A stretch of DNA of 64,000 bases, taken from positions 1 to 64,000 of the forward strand of contig JACPIQ010000063.1 of assembly GCA_016188005.1 (NCBI GenBank), written 5' to 3'. The notes beneath the pieces are model-generated. The model was not told where the DNA came from. It worked only from the letters and a program-made list of their open reading frames with translations, and ran no database searches. This document shows, piece by piece, positions 51,794 through 60,995 of this stretch (positions are counted from its first letter, which is position 1; every line of letters begins with the position of its first letter). This DNA comes from Candidatus Rokuibacteriota bacterium. Its GTDB lineage: Bacteria > Methylomirabilota > Methylomirabilia > Rokubacteriales > CSP1-6. Both the position numbers and the translations under genes were made by a program.

Positions 51794-51821
51794 GGCTCCC
51801 ACGCGCCCCGGCCGCCGCCGG

Positions 51822-52268
51822 TCAGATGTGGTACATGGGCCGGGCCGCGCGCTCGCGCTCCTCGGCCCCGCGCTTGAGGTCCGCCAGCGTGATCCTGTCG
51901 ACGACCGCCGACACGGCGGCGCTCACCTCCTGCCACAGCTCGGACAGGTCGCCGGCCACGTCCCGCGGGGATGCGCGCCTCGTCCGCCGCGGGGGCTCGA
52001 GCCCCGCGAAGGCCCCCTCCACCGCCCGCAGCACGCTGCCCACCGTGATCTGATCGGCCGGCCGGCTCAGCCGGTAGCCCCCCGAAGAGCCGCGACGCGA
52101 GACGAGGAACCCCGCGCGCTTGAGCTGGAGCAGCACCTGTTCGAGGTAGCGCTGCGGGATGTCCCGGCGGGCCGCGATGTCCTGGATGGGGCGGAGCTCG
52201 TCAGTGTCCGACAGGGCCAGGTCGAGCATCGCCTTGACGGCGTATTCCCCCTTGGCCGAGATCCTCAC
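51822..52268 (-). CDS. Rrf2-family transcriptional regulator (CymR-like)
   Basis: A 148-residue winged-helix regulator: MRISAKGEYAVKAMLDLAL, DIAARRDIPQRYLEQVLLQLKRAGFLVSRRGSSGGYRLSRP are the family hallmarks. The three Cys of IscR-type [2Fe-2S] sensors are absent, as in CymR, which controls cysteine metabolism together with cysteine synthase. It lies between hemB and cysM (28 bp), so control of the sulfur module or the whole operon in response to sulfur status is inferred. Confidence 0.88.
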   Translation of the reverse strand: MRISAKGEYAVKAMLDLALSDTDELRPIQDIAARRDIPQRYLEQVLLQLKRAGFLVSRRGSSGGYRLSRPADQITVGSVLRAVEGAFAGLEPPRRTRRASPRDVAGDLSELWQEVSAAVSAVVDRITLADLKRGAEERERAARPMYHI

Positions 52269-52280
52269 CGACCGGGCCCG

Positions 52281-53264
52281 CTACTGGCGCCCCTGCTCGA
52301 TGAGCCGCGCGGCGTCCGTGGCGCAGTAGGTGATGATGAGGTCGGCCCCGTCCCGCCGGATGCCCGTGAGGGCCTCGATGATGGCGCGCTCCTCGTCGAG
52401 CCAGCCGAGTTGCCCCGCGGCGCGGATCATGGCGTACTCGCCGGAGACGGAATAGGCGGCCACGGGCAGGCCGAAGTCGCTCTTCACCCGCGAGATGATG
52501 TCCAGGTACGGCAGCGCGGGCTTGACCATGACGATGTCGGCCCCCTCGTCCACGTCCAGCGCCACCTCCCGCATGGCCTCCATGGCATTGGCCGGATCCA
52601 TCTGGTAGGCGCGCCGGTCGCCGAACTGCGGCGCGGAGTCGGCCGCCTCCCGGAAGGGCCCGTAGAAGGCCGAGGCGTACTTGGCCGAGTACGCCATGAT
52701 GGGCGTCTCCTGATAGCCCGCCTCGTCGAGGGTCTCGCGGATGGCGCCGACGCGCCCGTCCATCATGTCGGAGGGCGCGACCATGTCGGCGCCGGCCTCG
52801 GCGTGCGAGAGGGCGGTGCGCGCGATCAGGTCCAGGGTCGGGTCGTTCTTCACCCGCCCGTCCTCCACGATCCCGCAGTGTCCGTGGCTCGTGTACTCGC
52901 ACAGGCACACATCCGTGATGACCAGCAGGTCGGGGATCGTCTCCTTCACGGCGCGGACCGCCTGCTGGATGATGCCGTCCTCGGCGTAGGCCTCGCTGCC
53001 CCGCGGATCCTTCTCCTGCGGCAGCCCGAACAGGAGCACCGCCGGGATGCCCATGGAGGCGGCGTCCTTGCATTCCTTGAGGAGCTCGTCGATGGTCAGG
53101 CGCGCCTGGCCGGGCATGGACGAGATCGGTTCGCGGCTGCCGCGGCCGTGGATGACGAAGAGCGGCAGGATGAGGTCATCGGCGCGGAGCGTCGTCTCGC
53201 GCACCATCTTGCGCATGAGAGCAGACTCGCGGAGGCGTCGGGGACGGTAGATGGGATACGGCAT
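52281..53264 (-). CDS. hemB: Porphobilinogen synthase HemB
   Basis: Condenses two 5-aminolevulinate to porphobilinogen. The 327-residue enzyme has [13 protein letters not shown], the catalytic zinc cysteines in [29 protein letters not shown], the Schiff-base Lys regions [17 protein letters not shown] and [11 protein letters not shown], and VSGEYAMI. It is thus the zinc-dependent form. It belongs to a heme operon hemA-hemC-hemD-hemB. Confidence 0.97.
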   Translation of the reverse strand: MPYPIYRPRRLRESALMRKMVRETTLRADDLILPLFVIHGRGSREPISSMPGQARLTIDELLKECKDAASMGIPAVLLFGLPQEKDPRGSEAYAEDGIIQQAVRAVKETIPDLLVITDVCLCEYTSHGHCGIVEDGRVKNDPTLDLIARTALSHAEAGADMVAPSDMMDGRVGAIRETLDEAGYQETPIMAYSAKYASAFYGPFREAADSAPQFGDRRAYQMDPANAMEAMREVALDVDEGADIVMVKPALPYLDIISRVKSDFGLPVAAYSVSGEYAMIRAAGQLGWLDEERAIIEALTGIRRDGADLIITYCATDAARLIEQGRQ

Positions 53265-53267
53265 GGA

Positions 53268-54176
53268 TCAATTCCTTTCATCCCCAGCATGCCGGTCGGC
53301 ATGCTGGCCGGAGGCGAGAGGGTCGGGGCCTCCCGGTGCGCCGGGTCTCCCCGGCAGGGGCGCCGGGGCGTGAGCCGCTGAGTAGTGGGCGGCGATGGCG
53401 CGGGCCAGGGCCGGGATCGTGTACTCCTCGGGCGCGATGGCGACGCGGAGACCGTGCTCGGCGGCGGTCGCCGCCGTCACCGGACCGATGCACGCCACGA
53501 GCACGCTCGCCATGAGCCGGACGAGCTGACCCGCGGCGAACAGCGCGGCGAAGTGCCGCACGGTCGAGGAGCTCGTGAAGGTGACGACGTCCACGCCTCC
53601 GGCCTCGAGAGCAGCCATGAGCTCGGCGGCCCCCTCCATGGCGGGCCGCGTCCGGTAGGCCGCCACCTCGTCCACCGAGGCGCCCATGGCGGCGAGCTCG
53701 CGCACGAGCAGGTCGCGCGTCTCCGCGGCCCGCGGCAGGAGGACGCGCTCCCCGGGGCGGACCAGGTCCCGCAGGCGCGCCACCAGCCCCTCGGCCACGT
53801 ACTCGTCCGGGACCAGCTCGGGCCCGAGCCCCCAGCGCCGGAGCGCCTCCGCCGTGGCCGGACCGATGGCCACCACCCGGGGGCCGCCGAGCGCCTCGGC
53901 GCCGCGCCCCGCCTCGCCCAGGCGGCGCCGCACCATCGCGACACCGTTGGCGCTCGTGAAGATGAGCCAGTGGTACGAGCCCGCCGCGGCCAGCGCCGCA
54001 TCGAGGGGCGCCCACGAGGCGGGCGGCTCGATGGCGATCGTCGGCACGGCCAGCACCCGGGCGCCGGCCTCCTCCAGGAGCGCCCCGAAGCGTCCGGCCT
54101 GCGAGCGTGCACGCGTGACGACGATCACCCTCCCGCTGAGCGGCCTGGCCGCCCCGACGTCCGTCCTCGCCGTCAC
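53268..54176 (-). CDS. hemD: Uroporphyrinogen-III synthase HemD
   Basis: Closes and inverts ring D of hydroxymethylbilane. The 302-residue protein has the two-lobed HemD pattern: VIVVTRARSQAGRFGALLEEAGA, WLIFTSANGVAMVRRRL, VVAIGPATAEALRRWGL, VLLPRAAETRDLLVREL, VVTFTSSSTVRHFAAL and CIGPVTAATAAEHGL. A Pro/Gly-rich 30-residue C-terminal extension follows the domain. The GTG overlaps the hemC stop (GTGA). Confidence 0.9.
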   Translation of the reverse strand: MTARTDVGAARPLSGRVIVVTRARSQAGRFGALLEEAGARVLAVPTIAIEPPASWAPLDAALAAAGSYHWLIFTSANGVAMVRRRLGEAGRGAEALGGPRVVAIGPATAEALRRWGLGPELVPDEYVAEGLVARLRDLVRPGERVLLPRAAETRDLLVRELAAMGASVDEVAAYRTRPAMEGAAELMAALEAGGVDVVTFTSSSTVRHFAALFAAGQLVRLMASVLVACIGPVTAATAAEHGLRVAIAPEEYTIPALARAIAAHYSAAHAPAPLPGRPGAPGGPDPLASGQHADRHAGDERN

Positions 54177-55081
54177 CGCGCCTCCTCCAGCACCGCCCGC
54201 GCGCCCCGGGCGAGGAGCTCGTCGGCCAGCTTCTCCCCCAGCAGCCGGGCGGAGGCGGCGGGCCCAGTCACCGAGGCCGACAGCACCGTGCGCCCATCGA
54301 CGCTCGCCACCCATCCCTCGACCGTGAGCGCCTCGCCTTCGAGTCGCGCCAGGCCCGCCACCGCGCTGTGACAGCCGGCACCCAGCCGCCCGAGCAGGGC
54401 CCGCTCCGCCTCGGCCTGCGCCCGCGTGTCAGTGTGATCGAGCGCGGCGAGAAGTTCAAGCAGCGCCCCGTCGGACTCGCGCGCCTCGATTCCCAGGATC
54501 CCCTGCCCCACGGCGGGGAGGAACTCGCCGGCGGGCAGCGGCCACGACCGCGCGGGATCGAGTCCGAGGCGGGAGAGCCCGGCCCGCGCCATGACGAGGG
54601 CATCGTAGTCGCCGGCGGCCAGCTTGCGAAGCCGCGTGTCCACGTTGCCGCGCACGGCCTCGATCCGGAGATCCGGCCGGCGGGCCAGGAGCATGACGCG
54701 CCGGCGGAGGCTCGAGGTGCCCACCACCGCGCCCCGGCGCAGCTCGTCCAGCGCCGCGCCGTCGCGGGTCAGCAGCACGTCCCGCGGATCCTCGCGAGGG
54801 GGGTAGGCCGCCAGGCAGAGCCCCGACGGCAAGAGGGCGGGCATGTCCTTGAGGCTGTGCACCCCCATGTCCACGCGGCCAAGCAGCAGCGCCTCCTCGA
54901 TCTCCTTCACGAAGAGCGCCTTGCCGCCGAAGTCGGCCAGCGCCACCTGCGCCAGCCGATCCCCCGACGTCCTGATCGTCACCAGCTCCACCTCCGCGCC
55001 GAGGGCGCGGAGCGAGGCCGCCACGCCCTCCGACTGCACGAGGGCGAGCCGGCTCGCCCGGGTCCCGAGCCGGATCCTCAC
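54173..55081 (-). CDS. hemC: Hydroxymethylbilane synthase HemC
   Basis: Polymerises four porphobilinogens. The 302-residue enzyme begins MRIRLGTRASRLALVQSE and has VDMGVHSLKDMP, GTSSLRRRVMLL, RGNVDTRLRKL, LPAVGQGILGIEAR and the dipyrromethane-binding Cys in LGAGCHSAVAG. GTG start overlaps the hemA stop (GTGA). Confidence 0.97.
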   Translation of the reverse strand: MRIRLGTRASRLALVQSEGVAASLRALGAEVELVTIRTSGDRLAQVALADFGGKALFVKEIEEALLLGRVDMGVHSLKDMPALLPSGLCLAAYPPREDPRDVLLTRDGAALDELRRGAVVGTSSLRRRVMLLARRPDLRIEAVRGNVDTRLRKLAAGDYDALVMARAGLSRLGLDPARSWPLPAGEFLPAVGQGILGIEARESDGALLELLAALDHTDTRAQAEAERALLGRLGAGCHSAVAGLARLEGEALTVEGWVASVDGRTVLSASVTGPAASARLLGEKLADELLARGARAVLEEAR

Positions 55082-56367
55082 GGCTCGCGCTCCTCCCGGG
55101 GGCGCCGCAGCCCGAACAGCTCGGAGATCAGCTCGGCGAAGCGCGCGTGATGTCCGTCCCGCGTGGAGTCCTTGAGCTTCACGATGGGGGCGTGGAGGAC
55201 CTTGTTGACGATGGCTTGCGAGAGCGCCTCCATCACCTGCCGCGTCTCCTCGGTGGCGGCGGGCAGCCGCGACAGCGCCTTGTCGAGCTCGCCGCGGCGG
55301 ATCGTCTCGAGCTTCTCCCGGAGCGACACGATGGTCGGCACGACCTCGAGGTCACGCAGCCGCGCGGCGAACTTGGCCACCTCGCGCTCCACCAGGGCCT
55401 CGGCCCGCTGCGCCTCCTTCTGGCGCTCCCGCAGGTTGGCCTCCACCACGAGCCGGAGGTCGTCCACGTCGTAGCAGAAGGCGTCCTCGAGGTCGTTGAC
55501 CGCGGGCTCCACGTTGCGCGGCACGGCAAGATCGATGAAGAACAGCGGCCGGTGGCGCCGGGAGTGCAGCGCCCGATCCACCTCCGGGGCGCGCACGATC
55601 GGCTCGGGGGCCGCCGTGGAGGTGATCACCACGTCGACCACGGCCATGGTGGCGGGGAACTGCTCGTAGGGCACCGCCGTCCCGGACAGGGCCTGCGCGA
55701 GGTCCTGCGCGCGGCTCCACGTGCGGTTGGCGACGTAGACGGGCATGGCCCCCTGCTCCATGAGGTGGCGGGCGGCCAGCTCGCCCATCTCCCCGGCCCC
55801 GACCAGGAGCACGGCCTTGCCCTCCAGCGAGCCAAAGATCTTCCGCGCCAGCTCGACCGCGGCATAGGAGGCCGACACCGCGTGGCGTCCGACCTCGGTC
55901 TCGGTGCGAATGCGCTTGGCCACGCTGAAGGCCTGCGTCATCAGCGCGTGCAGCGTCGGCCCCACGGTGCGGCAGGACTGGGCCAGGGCGAAGGCATCCT
56001 TCACCTGGCCGAGGATCTGAGGCTCCCCGAGGATCATGGAGTCGAGGCTGGCCGCCACCCGGAACGCGTGCAGCACGGCCTCGTCCTCGGTCTTGTGGTA
56101 CAGGAGCGGCTCCACCTGGGCCAGGCTCACGCCGCGCGCGGCGCCCAGCGCCCGGAAGGCCGCCGCCCGGGCCGCGCCCGGTGCCTCGGCCAGCCCGTAG
56201 ACCTCGACCCGGTTGCAGGTGGACAGGATCATCATCTCGGTGCACAGGCCCCGATCGTTGAGGTCGGCGAGGATGCCGCGCAGCTTGTCCTCCTCCAGGG
56301 CGAGCTGCTCGCGAAGCTCGACCCCGGCGCTCCGATGGTTCATCCCGGCCACGAAGAGGGTCGCCAT
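55078..56367 (-). CDS. hemA: Glutamyl-tRNA reductase HemA
   Basis: Reduces glutamyl-tRNA to glutamate-1-semialdehyde, the first committed step of heme synthesis in this C5 pathway; HemL acts next. The 429-residue protein has the catalytic Cys in MILSTCNRVEVYG, SMILGEPQILGQVKDAF, the NADPH-binding VLLVGAGEMGELAARHL, FFIDLAVPRNVEP and a C-terminal dimerisation helix. ATG overlaps the end of the ccsA-like gene (TGATG). Confidence 0.97.
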   Translation of the reverse strand: MATLFVAGMNHRSAGVELREQLALEEDKLRGILADLNDRGLCTEMMILSTCNRVEVYGLAEAPGAARAAAFRALGAARGVSLAQVEPLLYHKTEDEAVLHAFRVAASLDSMILGEPQILGQVKDAFALAQSCRTVGPTLHALMTQAFSVAKRIRTETEVGRHAVSASYAAVELARKIFGSLEGKAVLLVGAGEMGELAARHLMEQGAMPVYVANRTWSRAQDLAQALSGTAVPYEQFPATMAVVDVVITSTAAPEPIVRAPEVDRALHSRRHRPLFFIDLAVPRNVEPAVNDLEDAFCYDVDDLRLVVEANLRERQKEAQRAEALVEREVAKFAARLRDLEVVPTIVSLREKLETIRRGELDKALSRLPAATEETRQVMEALSQAIVNKVLHAPIVKLKDSTRDGHHARFAELISELFGLRRPREEREP

Positions 56368-57173
56368 CAGGAGCCGTGCTTTCCCTGGAGCATCACACCG
56401 GCGCCGAGGGTCAGGAGCAGAACGCAGAAGCCCGCGACGGCGAAGTAGGCGGCGCGCCGGCCGCGCCAGCGGCCCGCGGCCCGCCCCGACAGGGTCGCCG
56501 CGTAGACCGCCCACATGACGCTCGAGAACAGGGCCAGCGGGTCGAAGGCGAAGGGGCTGCCCCAGGCCTTGCCGGCGAAGAACACGCCCAGGAGCAGGCC
56601 CGTGGTCAGGAACGGGAAGCCCAGCGTGAGCGTCCGGTAGCTCAGGCGGTCGAGCGTCTCGAGCGAGGGCAACCGGTAGTAGACGGTCCCGGGGCGCCTG
56701 CCCTTGAGCTGCCGCTCCTGCAGCAGGTACATCACCGCCGCGGCGAAGTTGAGCACCAGCGCGGCCAGGCCCACCAGTGCCAGCGCCACGTGCACCTTGA
56801 CCCAGACGCTCGAGGCAGCCGGCGTCAGCGCCAGCACGCGCAGCCCCGTCGGCAGCGCCAGCCCGAGGACCAGCACCACGGGCAGAACGAAGGCCCCGAG
56901 CACCTTCACGCGATAGGCGCGCTCGACCCAGAGCTCGAGGAACACGGCCACCCAGATCACGACGGACACCGTCTCGGCCAGCGTCATGAGCGGCAGGTGC
57001 CGCAGCTCCACCCCGCGCACGACGAGGGCGAGGGTATGGAAGACCCAGCCGGTCTGCGTCATGAGGATGGTGAAGCGCGACAGCCCTTCCCGGCGGCCGA
57101 GGAGGTAGCCCAGCGCCGACGCCGTGGCGATGATGTACGCCGTGAGCGCCACGTCGTACAGCACGGCGTTCAT
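56367..57173 (-). CDS. CcsA/HemX-like cytochrome c assembly membrane protein
   Basis: A 268-residue membrane protein of the CcsA/CcmC/HemX family with eight predicted helices. It has conserved WVFHTLALVVRG, HVALALVGLAALVLNFAAAVMYLLQERQLKG and a tryptophan/proline region KAWGSPFAFDPLALFSSVMW in place of the full WWD motif, which suggests the HemX type that accompanies hemA rather than a cytochrome c lyase. It opens the heme operon. Confidence 0.85.
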   Translation of the reverse strand: MNAVLYDVALTAYIIATASALGYLLGRREGLSRFTILMTQTGWVFHTLALVVRGVELRHLPLMTLAETVSVVIWVAVFLELWVERAYRVKVLGAFVLPVVLVLGLALPTGLRVLALTPAASSVWVKVHVALALVGLAALVLNFAAAVMYLLQERQLKGRRPGTVYYRLPSLETLDRLSYRTLTLGFPFLTTGLLLGVFFAGKAWGSPFAFDPLALFSSVMWAVYAATLSGRAAGRWRGRRAAYFAVAGFCVLLLTLGAGVMLQGKHGS

Positions 57174-57292
57174 GCGTCACCCCTCTTCGACCCGCGGGCC
57201 TCCGGCGGAACCGGCCGAGAAATCACGAAGAAAGTCTAGCAGGTCGGCTCGGCCCGGCAAACCGGATACTCCCGGGCTCCCCGGGCGGGGGC

Positions 57293-58051
57293 TCAGGGGA
57301 TCGGCGTCAGGTCCAGGGCCTCACCCGTGTAGAGGTTGAGCGTGTCGGGCCTCAGATAGCCGATGACGGTGACGCCCAGCTGCTCGGCGAGCCCAACCGC
57401 CATCTCCGTCGGTGAGGTCCGGGAGGCCACCACCGGCACGCCCATGCGCACGGCCTTGAGCAGCATCTCCGAGGAGACCCGGCCGGTGGAGAGCAGGATC
57501 CGGTCCGTCGTGGCAAGGCCCTTCAAGAGCGCCTCCCCCTTGAGCTTGTCCACCGCGTTGTGGCGCCCGACGTCCTCGGCCACCACCAGCAACCCCTCGG
57601 CGTCGGCGAGCGCCGCGCCGTGGATGCCGCGCGAGGCGCGATAGTGGACAGCCTCGCCGAAGAGCTCCTTGATCCGCGCCGCGAGCTGCGCCGGACGGAT
57701 GCGCAGCGAGGACTGAAGCCGCGTGAAGAGGCGCGGGTCGATGCGAAACGTGATGCCGCCGCCGCAGCCCGAGGTCAGGACGCGTTCCGTGGGCAGCTCC
57801 ACCGGGTGCGTCAGCGTGACGTCCGCGCGTCCGTCCACCTCGGACACCTCCAGCCGGGCGATGTCCTCGAGGCCTCCGATGACCTTCTCCATCCACAGGT
57901 AACCGATGACCAGTGCCTCCAGCTGGAAGGGCGAACAGAGGAGCGTGATGAAGCGAGCGCCGTTGACGTGGACCGTGAGGGGCTGCTCCCGCACCACCTC
58001 GCCCTTGACCTCCTCGGCGCCGTCCCGGCTCACCCGAAGGTACGCTCGCAT
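57293..58051 (-). CDS. fdhD: Formate dehydrogenase accessory sulfurtransferase FdhD
   Basis: Transfers sulfur from a cysteine desulfurase to the molybdenum cofactor of formate dehydrogenase. The 252-residue protein has FITLLCSPFQLEALVIGYLWMEKVI, RVLTSGCGGGITF, RGIHGAALAD, AEDVGRHNAVDKLKGEAL and STGRVSSEMLLKAVRMGVPVVASRTSPTEMAV. Only one Cys remains in the loop that has CxxC in E. coli FdhD. No formate dehydrogenase gene is in the window. Confidence 0.93.
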   Translation of the reverse strand: MRAYLRVSRDGAEEVKGEVVREQPLTVHVNGARFITLLCSPFQLEALVIGYLWMEKVIGGLEDIARLEVSEVDGRADVTLTHPVELPTERVLTSGCGGGITFRIDPRLFTRLQSSLRIRPAQLAARIKELFGEAVHYRASRGIHGAALADAEGLLVVAEDVGRHNAVDKLKGEALLKGLATTDRILLSTGRVSSEMLLKAVRMGVPVVASRTSPTEMAVGLAEQLGVTVIGYLRPDTLNLYTGEALDLTPIP

Positions 58052-58111
58052 GGCTCTATCCTGCCGGGCCGGGGGGGCAAAGGCAAGTCGCTCCCCGGCG
58101 CGCCGCGCGGC

Positions 58112-58855
58112 TCACGTCGGGTAGACCACGCGCACGAGGGTGAGCCCCCGGGGCGGCGCGGTCGGCCCCGCCAGCCTCCGGTCGCGGGCCGCGAGCAGGG
58201 CGCCGATCCAGCCGGGCTCCCGTGCCCCTCGGCCGACCTCCACGAGACTGCCCACGAGGTTGCGCACCATGTGGTGGAGGAATCGGTCGGCCGACAGGAC
58301 GATCCCGAGCCGGCCCTTCCGCAGGACCAGCCGCGCCGAGAGCACGGTGCACGTGGGGGTGCGCCCGCGGCCGGCGGCGGCGCAGAAGGCGGAGAAGTCG
58401 TGCTTGCCCCTGACGAGCCGGAGCGCGCCCGCCATGGCGTCGGCCTCGAGCGCGTAGGGGGCGTGCCAGGCATAGCGGCGGAGGAAGGGATCGGCCGCGC
58501 CGCCCCGGTCGATCAGGTAGCCGTAGCGCTTGCCCCGCGCCCCGCGCCGGGCGTCGAAGCCCGGCGGCGCCTCGCGGCAGTCGAGCACGCGGATGGCCGC
58601 GGGCAGCAGGGCGTTGAGAGCCCGGCCCAGCACGGCGGGCGCCATCGCCGAGGCGGTGGCGAGGCTCGCCACCTGGCGCAAGGCATGAACGCCGGCGTCG
58701 GTGCGGCTGGCGCCCACGATCTTCACGCGCTCGCCGAGGACGCGCTGACAGGAGTGCATCAGCAGCCCCTGGACCGTCGGGCGGTCGGGCTGGATCTGCC
58801 AGCCAAAGAGATCCGTGCCGTCGTAGGCCAGCGTGAGGCGAAGCGTGCGTGTCAT
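58112..58855 (-). CDS. truA: tRNA pseudouridine(38-40) synthase TruA
   Basis: Modifies uridines 38-40 of tRNA anticodon arms. The 247-residue protein has LTLAYDGTDLFGWQIQPDRPTVQ, the catalytic Asp in GASRTDAGVHALRQVA, GKRYGYLIDRG, GKHDFSAFCAA and FLHHMVRNLVGSLVEVGRG. It lies 32 bp downstream of asd. Confidence 0.96.
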   Translation of the reverse strand: MTRTLRLTLAYDGTDLFGWQIQPDRPTVQGLLMHSCQRVLGERVKIVGASRTDAGVHALRQVASLATASAMAPAVLGRALNALLPAAIRVLDCREAPPGFDARRGARGKRYGYLIDRGGAADPFLRRYAWHAPYALEADAMAGALRLVRGKHDFSAFCAAAGRGRTPTCTVLSARLVLRKGRLGIVLSADRFLHHMVRNLVGSLVEVGRGAREPGWIGALLAARDRRLAGPTAPPRGLTLVRVVYPT

Positions 58856-58887
58856 GCCCCCTCGCCCGGCGCCGGGACCCGCGCCGC

Positions 58888-59889
58888 TCAGCGGATCAGG
58901 AGCTCGGCGATCTGGATCCCGTTGAGCGCGGCGCCCTTGCGCAGCTGGTCGCCCACGACCCAGAAGTTCAGGGCGTTGGGCAGTGACAGGTCCTCGCGGA
59001 CGCGTCCCACGAAGCAGTCGTCCTGCCCCTCCACGCCGATCGGCATCGGATAGCGGTTCTGCGCCGGGTCGTCCCAGAGCCGGAGCCCCGGGAAGCGCGC
59101 GAAGGCCTCGCGGGCGCGCTCCGCGCCCACGCGCGCCTCCGTCTCCGCGTAGACGGCGATGGAGTGGGCGGTGAAGACGGGCACCCGGACCGTCGTCGGC
59201 GACACCGCGAGGTCCGGCAGCTCGAGGATCTTTCGCGCCTCCTTGACCAGCTTCAGCTCCTCGCCGGTGTACGCGCCCTCGCCAAACGTGTCGATGTGCG
59301 GGATCACGTTGAAGGCGATCTGGTGGAGGAAGTGCTTCGGCGTCAGCGCCTCGCCGCGCGCCCAGGCCAGCGTCTGGTTGCGAAGATCCTCGACCCCATT
59401 GACCCCGGCTCCGGAAACGGCCTGGAAGCTCGTGGCGATCACGCGGCGGAGCCGGCCGACGTCGTGGAGCGGCTTCAGCGGCATCACGGTGACGACGGTC
59501 GTGCAGTTCGGGACGGCGACGATCCCCTGGTGCCCCTTGACGGCATGGGCGTTGATCTCGGGGACCACCAGCGGCACGGCGGGGTCCATCCGGAAGGCGC
59601 TGGACTTGTCCACCACCACGGCCCCGGCCTTGACGGCGAGCGGCGCGTACTCCCGGGACTGCGCCGAGCCCGCCGAGAAGAAGGCGATCTCCACGCCCTT
59701 GAAGGCCTCGGGTCCGACCTTCTCCACGCGGATCGAGTCGCCCCGGAAGGTCACCGTCTTGCCCAGGGACCGCTCCGAGGCGAAGGCCCGGAGGTCCGCC
59801 ACCGGGAACTTCCGCTCCTCGAGGATCCGGAGCGTGGTCTGCCCCACCGCCCCCGTCACCCCCACCACCGCCACCCGCAACCCGCTCAT
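58888..59889 (-). CDS. asd: Aspartate-semialdehyde dehydrogenase Asd
   Basis: Makes aspartate semialdehyde for lysine, threonine and methionine synthesis. The 333-residue enzyme has VVGVTGAVGQTTLRILEERKFPV, FSAGSAQSREYAP, the catalytic Cys in AVPNCTTVVTVMPL, SFQAVSGAGVNGVEDL and AVYAETEARV. It lies directly after leuB, an order common in Gram-negative bacteria. Confidence 0.96.
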   Translation of the reverse strand: MSGLRVAVVGVTGAVGQTTLRILEERKFPVADLRAFASERSLGKTVTFRGDSIRVEKVGPEAFKGVEIAFFSAGSAQSREYAPLAVKAGAVVVDKSSAFRMDPAVPLVVPEINAHAVKGHQGIVAVPNCTTVVTVMPLKPLHDVGRLRRVIATSFQAVSGAGVNGVEDLRNQTLAWARGEALTPKHFLHQIAFNVIPHIDTFGEGAYTGEELKLVKEARKILELPDLAVSPTTVRVPVFTAHSIAVYAETEARVGAERAREAFARFPGLRLWDDPAQNRYPMPIGVEGQDDCFVGRVREDLSLPNALNFWVVGDQLRKGAALNGIQIAELLIR

Positions 59890-59907
59890 GACGCCCTCGT
59901 CCTTTCC

Positions 59908-60993
59908 CTAGTACGACCGCTCCACTTCGCGCGCGATGAGGTCACCCATCTCGCGCGTCCCCACCGTCTTCTGCCCCCCGGCCGCGATGTCGCCGGTGCG
60001 GTGCCCCTGCTCGAGCACCCGGAGCACCGCCGTCTCGATGCGGTCGGCGTCCGGCCCGCGGTCCAGCGAGTAGCGCAGCAGCATGGCCGCCGAGAGGATC
60101 GCCGCGATGGGGTTCGCCAGGCCCTTGCCCGCGATGTCGGGCGCCGTGCCGTGGACGGGCTCGTAGAGGCCCACCCGCCCGCCGAGGCTGGCCGAGGGCA
60201 GCATCCCCATGGAGCCCGCCAGGATGGCGGCCTCGTCCGAGAGGATGTCGCCGAAGGTGTTCTCCGTGACGATCGTGTCGAAGTGCGTCGGCCGGTTGAC
60301 GAGCGCCATGGCGCAGTTGTCCACCAGGACATGCTCCACCGCCACCTGCGGGTACTCCCGGGCCACCTGTGTGACCACCTCGCGCCAGAGCTGCGAGACC
60401 ACCAGCACGTTGGCCTTGTCCACCGAGGCCAGCCGCCGCTTGCGCTTCATGGCCACGTCGAAGGCGGCGCGGACCACGCGCTCGATCTCGCGCGAGGTGT
60501 AGGCCATGGTATTCACTGCCCGCTGGCCGCCGTCGGCGAACGCCTCGCGCCCCCGCGGCTCCCCGAAGTAGAGCCCGCCGGTCAGCTCGCGGACGACCAT
60601 GAGGTCCGTCCCCTCCACCACCGACCGCTTGAGGGGGGAGGCGTCCACCAGCATGGGGAAGCACTTCGCGGGCCGGAGGTTCGCGAAGAGGTCCAGCTCC
60701 TTGCGGATCCGCAGGAGCCCGCGCTCGGGCCGGCTCTCCTGGGGCAAGGCGTCCCACCGGGGGCCGCCCACCGCCCCGAACAGGATGGCGTCGCTCTGCT
60801 CACAGAGCCGGAGCGAGGACTCCGGCAGCGGGCCGCCGGTGGCGTCGATGGCCGCTCCGCCGGCCAGGCCCGACTCGAACTCGAAGGACGCCCCGGTGGC
60901 CTTGCCCACCACCTCGAGGACGCGCTCGGCCTCGGGTGTCACCTCCTGGCCGATGCCGTCGCCGGCCAGCACCGCGATCTTGTAGGTGGGCAT
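59908..60993 (-). CDS. leuB: 3-isopropylmalate dehydrogenase LeuB
   Basis: Oxidatively decarboxylates 3-isopropylmalate in leucine synthesis. The 361-residue enzyme has [78 protein letters not shown] and [30 protein letters not shown]. leuA is 2 bp upstream. Confidence 0.97.
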   Translation of the reverse strand: MPTYKIAVLAGDGIGQEVTPEAERVLEVVGKATGASFEFESGLAGGAAIDATGGPLPESSLRLCEQSDAILFGAVGGPRWDALPQESRPERGLLRIRKELDLFANLRPAKCFPMLVDASPLKRSVVEGTDLMVVRELTGGLYFGEPRGREAFADGGQRAVNTMAYTSREIERVVRAAFDVAMKRKRRLASVDKANVLVVSQLWREVVTQVAREYPQVAVEHVLVDNCAMALVNRPTHFDTIVTENTFGDILSDEAAILAGSMGMLPSASLGGRVGLYEPVHGTAPDIAGKGLANPIAAILSAAMLLRYSLDRGPDADRIETAVLRVLEQGHRTGDIAAGGQKTVGTREMGDLIAREVERSY

Positions 60994-60995
60994 GG

